64,000 nucleotides of DNA from Butyrivibrio proteoclasticus B316 (GTDB taxonomy: Bacteria; Bacillota; Clostridia; Lachnospirales; Lachnospiraceae), in the NCBI RefSeq assembly GCF_000145035.1, contig NC_014387.1, positions 1,124,276 to 1,188,275 on the forward strand, given 5' to 3'. Under the pieces are notes generated by a model. The model did not search any database, was not told the DNA's origin, and saw only the letters and a program-made list of their open reading frames with translations. The position numbers and the translations under genes were made by a program. This document shows positions 61,484-64,000 of the stretch, piece after piece. Position 1 is the first letter of the stretch; each line of letters begins with the position of its first letter.

Positions 61484-61741
61484 ATGCAAAAGAAAATTCC
61501 CTTGAGGAAGTGTGTCGGTTGCGGTGAGATGAAAGAAAAGAAGGAAATGATCAGAGTCTTGAAAACACCTGAAGACGAGATCATTCTGGATACCACTGGC
61601 AGAGCCAATGGAAGAGGTGCTTATTTGTGTAATGATCCGGACTGCCTTAAGAAGGCAATCAAGAATAAGGGCCTTGAGAGATCTCTCAAATCACGGATAC
61701 CGGAGGAAGTTTCAATTAGGCTACAAAAGGAGCTTGGTTAA
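61484..61741 (+). CDS. ylxR: YlxR (DUF448) RNA-binding protein
   Basis: 85 residues. The N-terminal 'RKCVGCGEMKEKKEMIRV' and 'GRANGRGAYLCNDPDCL' are the family pattern. Conserved between nusA and infB in Firmicutes; thought to bind nucleic acid. AGGAG lies before ATG 61484. Confidence 0.92.
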   Translation: MQKKIPLRKCVGCGEMKEKKEMIRVLKTPEDEIILDTTGRANGRGAYLCNDPDCLKKAIKNKGLERSLKSRIPEEVSIRLQKELG

Positions 61742-61744
61742 ATA

Positions 61745-62110
61745 TTGGAATCTAATAAAACTTATTCTTTACTGGGGCTGTGTATGCGAGCGGGTAAGCT
61801 AAAGAGCGGAGAATTTGCTGTTCTTGAAGCGATACGGGCGCATAAAGCGCAGCTGGTTATTGTGAGCGAGGATGCTTCTGATAACACCAGGAAACAATTT
61901 AAGGATAAATGTAGTTATTATGACGTGCCTATAGTTTTCTTTGGAACCAAGGAGGACTTAGGGCATGCAATAGGTAAGGATGTTCGAACAAGTCTGGCTA
62001 TAACAGACAAAGGCTTTGCACAGTCGCTTCGGAAGAACTTACAGTTGCCATTAGATGCTACTGATGGTGACGACTTACATTCGGCAAACAGAAATACGGA
62101 GGAAATGTAA
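61745..62110 (+). CDS. ylxQ: L7Ae-family ribosomal-like protein YlxQ
   Basis: 121 residues, L7Ae/L30e fold: '[20 protein letters not shown]' and '[18 protein letters not shown]' are typical of kink-turn RNA-binding YlxQ proteins. TTG start at 61745, 3 bp after ylxR. Its stop overlaps the infB start by one base. Confidence 0.9.
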   Translation: MESNKTYSLLGLCMRAGKLKSGEFAVLEAIRAHKAQLVIVSEDASDNTRKQFKDKCSYYDVPIVFFGTKEDLGHAIGKDVRTSLAITDKGFAQSLRKNLQLPLDATDGDDLHSANRNTEEM

Positions 62111-64000
62111 TGGCAAAAATAAAAATATCCGATCTTGCATTTGAGCTTGGATGCGAAGGTAAAGAGCTTATAAGCTTTTTGCAGGAAAAAGGCATTGAGG
62201 CAAAACGTTCGAACAGTTCTATAGAGGAGGCAGACGCTGAAGTTGCACGTAAGCACTTTAGTGGCAATTCTGCTAAAAAGGAAGAAGCACCTAAGAAAGA
62301 AGCTGAAAAGGCTCCTGAGAAGCCTGCAAAAGCTGCTGAGAAGCCGGCTAAACCAGCTGAAGGTTCAGATAAGCCTGCTGGCGATGGCCTCAAGAAAAAG
62401 AAGAAAATAATCATGGTTACTAATGCAGGCAATTCTAAGATGGGCGGCTTTAATAACCAGAATAATTCAGGCAATGGTGGAAATAACCAGCGCCGTGACA
62501 ATAACAGAGGTGGTAACAACCAGCCTCAGCGTAAACAGTTTGCGCAGTCTCAGAACGTTTACCATCCAATCAAGCCACTTACAGCTCCTTCACAGCTTGA
62601 TAGCTACAATTCACCTATCAAGAAAATACCTGCTCCGGCTCCCAAGAAGGAAGCTCCTGTTCAGACACCTGTACAGGAACAGCCCAAGCCACAGGTTCAG
62701 GAGCAGCCTAAGACACCTGTACAGGAGCAGCCTAAGGCACCTGTAACAAGTGCACCTGCAGAGAATGTGAGCAGAGATAATCAGTCATTTAGAAATGATA
62801 GAAATGACAGAAACGACAGAAATGACAGAAATGATCGTGGCGATAGAAATAATCGCAATGATAGAAACTCCGGCTTTAACAGAAACGGAGATAGAAATCA
62901 GAACGGTCAGGGCGGATTTAGAAGAGATAATAATAACGGCCAGGGCGGATTCAGAAGAGATAACAACGCCCAGGGCGGATCATTTAACCGCGACAATAAT
63001 AACAGAGGCGGATTTAATCAGGGCCAGGGTGGCGCTGGTAAATTTGTCGGCAAGAATGATAAGTTCGGCGGTAAGTTCGATGGAAAGCGCGGAGACAGAA
63101 ACGATAGAGGACCAGCTTTCGAAGCACCTGCTAAAGAGGGTGGAAACCATAGAGACGAAGAAAAACGTCGTATGGGCCAGGAGAAGGATAAGAGAAACAA
63201 GAAGGATCTTGCTTATGAGCAGGAAGAGATGATGCCAAGAAGTAAGAGAGTCGGCAGATTCATCAAACCTGAAGTCAAGAAGGTCGAGGAACCTGAAGAG
63301 CAGATCAAGGTTATCACTATCCCTGAGAAAGTTTCTATCAAGGAACTTGCTGAGAAGATGAGAATGCAGCCTTCAGTTATTATCAAGAAGCTCTTTATGG
63401 CAGGCCAGATTTCTACAGTTAATACAGAGCTCTCATATGAAGAGGCTGAGAATATTGCAATGGAATACGAGATTCTTTGCGAAAAGGAAGTTCCGGTTGA
63501 TGTTATTGAAGAACTTCTTAAGGAAGAGGAAGATGCTCCTGAGACACTTCAGAAGAGACCTCCTGTTGTCTGCGTAATGGGTCACGTAGACCATGGTAAG
63601 ACATCACTTCTTGATGCTATCCGTAAGACATCTGTAACAGACAGAGAGGCGGGCGGTATCACACAGAGAATAGGTGCTTATACTGTATCAGTTAATGATC
63701 AGAAGATTACATTCCTTGATACACCAGGTCATGAAGCGTTCACAGCTATGCGTATGCGTGGTGCTAATTCAACAGATATCGCAGTTCTTGTAGTTGCTGC
63801 GGATGATGGTGTAATGCCACAGACAGTAGAAGCTATCAACCATGCTAAGGCAGCAGAGGTAGAAATCATTGTTGCTGTCAACAAGATTGATAAGCCAAAT
63901 GCAAATGTAGACAGAGTTAAGCAGGAAATGACCGAGTATGGTCTCATTTCTACAGATTGGGGCGGAACAACAGAATTTGTTCCTGTATCAGCCAAGTCAG
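62110..64000 (+). CDS. infB: Translation initiation factor IF-2 (3' partial)
   Basis: Runs off the window end; 630 codons are visible from ATG 62110, which overlaps the ylxQ stop. N-terminal IF2_N-like helix ('[19 protein letters not shown]'), then a long disordered part (about 50-390). This part has Lys/Pro/Glu repeats, tandem Asn-Asp-Arg triplets (about residues 230-250) and Gly-Gly-Phe-Arg-Arg-Asp repeats. A second IF2_N domain follows ('[20 protein letters not shown]'), then the GTPase domain with '[16 protein letters not shown]' (G1), 'DTPGHEAF' (G3) and 'VNKIDKP' (G4). It brings initiator tRNA to the 30S subunit. Confidence 0.97.
   Translation, partial: MAKIKISDLAFELGCEGKELISFLQEKGIEAKRSNSSIEEADAEVARKHFSGNSAKKEEAPKKEAEKAPEKPAKAAEKPAKPAEGSDKPAGDGLKKKKKIIMVTNAGNSKMGGFNNQNNSGNGGNNQRRDNNRGGNNQPQRKQFAQSQNVYHPIKPLTAPSQLDSYNSPIKKIPAPAPKKEAPVQTPVQEQPKPQVQEQPKTPVQEQPKAPVTSAPAENVSRDNQSFRNDRNDRNDRNDRNDRGDRNNRNDRNSGFNRNGDRNQNGQGGFRRDNNNGQGGFRRDNNAQGGSFNRDNNNRGGFNQGQGGAGKFVGKNDKFGGKFDGKRGDRNDRGPAFEAPAKEGGNHRDEEKRRMGQEKDKRNKKDLAYEQEEMMPRSKRVGRFIKPEVKKVEEPEEQIKVITIPEKVSIKELAEKMRMQPSVIIKKLFMAGQISTVNTELSYEEAENIAMEYEILCEKEVPVDVIEELLKEEEDAPETLQKRPPVVCVMGHVDHGKTSLLDAIRKTSVTDREAGGITQRIGAYTVSVNDQKITFLDTPGHEAFTAMRMRGANSTDIAVLVVAADDGVMPQTVEAINHAKAAEVEIIVAVNKIDKPNANVDRVKQEMTEYGLISTDWGGTTEFVPVSAKS

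Noticed and set aside
62795..62860. Tandem repeats near 62800 considered as a CRISPR array
   Set aside because: The repeats are 9-base in-frame codon repeats (Asn-Asp-Arg) inside infB, with no spacers.

Overview
The window looks like a chromosomal segment of a low-to-moderate GC Firmicute of the family Lachnospiraceae, most like Butyrivibrio or Pseudobutyrivibrio. The grounds are the gene orders dgt-dnaG-rpoD-trmK and bactofilin-pyrH-frr-uppS-cdsA-dxr-rseP-ispG-polC, a PolC-type polymerase, strong AGGAGG ribosome binding sites, frequent TTG starts, and a plant-polysaccharide catabolic locus. The genus is inferred from content only.

Layout. 1-3291 is the 3' part of a large repeat-built surface protein. 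3335-10723 holds a small orphan gene and then the replication/transcription block dgt, dnaG, rpoD, trmK and a TGS-uridine-kinase-like gene. 10814-18367 is a signalling and envelope region: an EAL-GGDEF protein, a von Willebrand lipoprotein, an ECF sigma/anti-sigma pair, and a SleB-type hydrolase whose signal peptide appears broken by a one-base frameshift. rnpB (RNase P RNA) follows at 18499-18972.

19355-32013 is a carbohydrate region. kduI, kduD, a KDPG-aldolase/VOC fusion and kdgK turn unsaturated uronate products (pectin breakdown) into pyruvate and glyceraldehyde-3-phosphate. Next come an HD-GYP protein with a CBM2-like outer domain, a LacI regulator, an LplB/YtcP-type ABC importer without its ATPase, and a cytoplasmic GH35 beta-galactosidase. 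Three matching LacI-type operators lie at the lacI promoter and around the importer promoter. The simplest reading is uptake and use of galactose- and uronate-containing pectic oligosaccharides.

32349-46226 is mixed accessory and housekeeping content: a DUF2975/XRE/membrane-protein operon with tandem 21-bp promoter repeats, a beta-lactamase-fold hydrolase, a secreted VLG-motif protein, rlmD, an ECF-type S component, a GltD-like oxidoreductase behind a Shine-Dalgarno hairpin, truA, a DUF5722-like putative glycosidase, a secreted unknown and a polysaccharide deacetylase.

46260-59154 is the bactofilin-to-polC block (UMP kinase, ribosome recycling, undecaprenyl and phospholipid precursors, MEP pathway, site-2 protease, polymerase), closed by a PAP2 phosphatase. 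A tRNA-Glu(CTC) lies at 59479-59550, and the window ends in the rimP-nusA-ylxR-ylxQ-infB operon, with infB cut off by the window edge.

Main points for follow-up: the HD-GYP/CBM2 architecture, a 35-bp identical hairpin repeat in two intergenic regions (48718 and 59163), the sleB signal-peptide frameshift, the tandem operator of the DUF2975/XRE operon, and several leader hairpins that cover ribosome binding sites. No CRISPR array, insertion sequence, prophage or recognisable defence system was seen.
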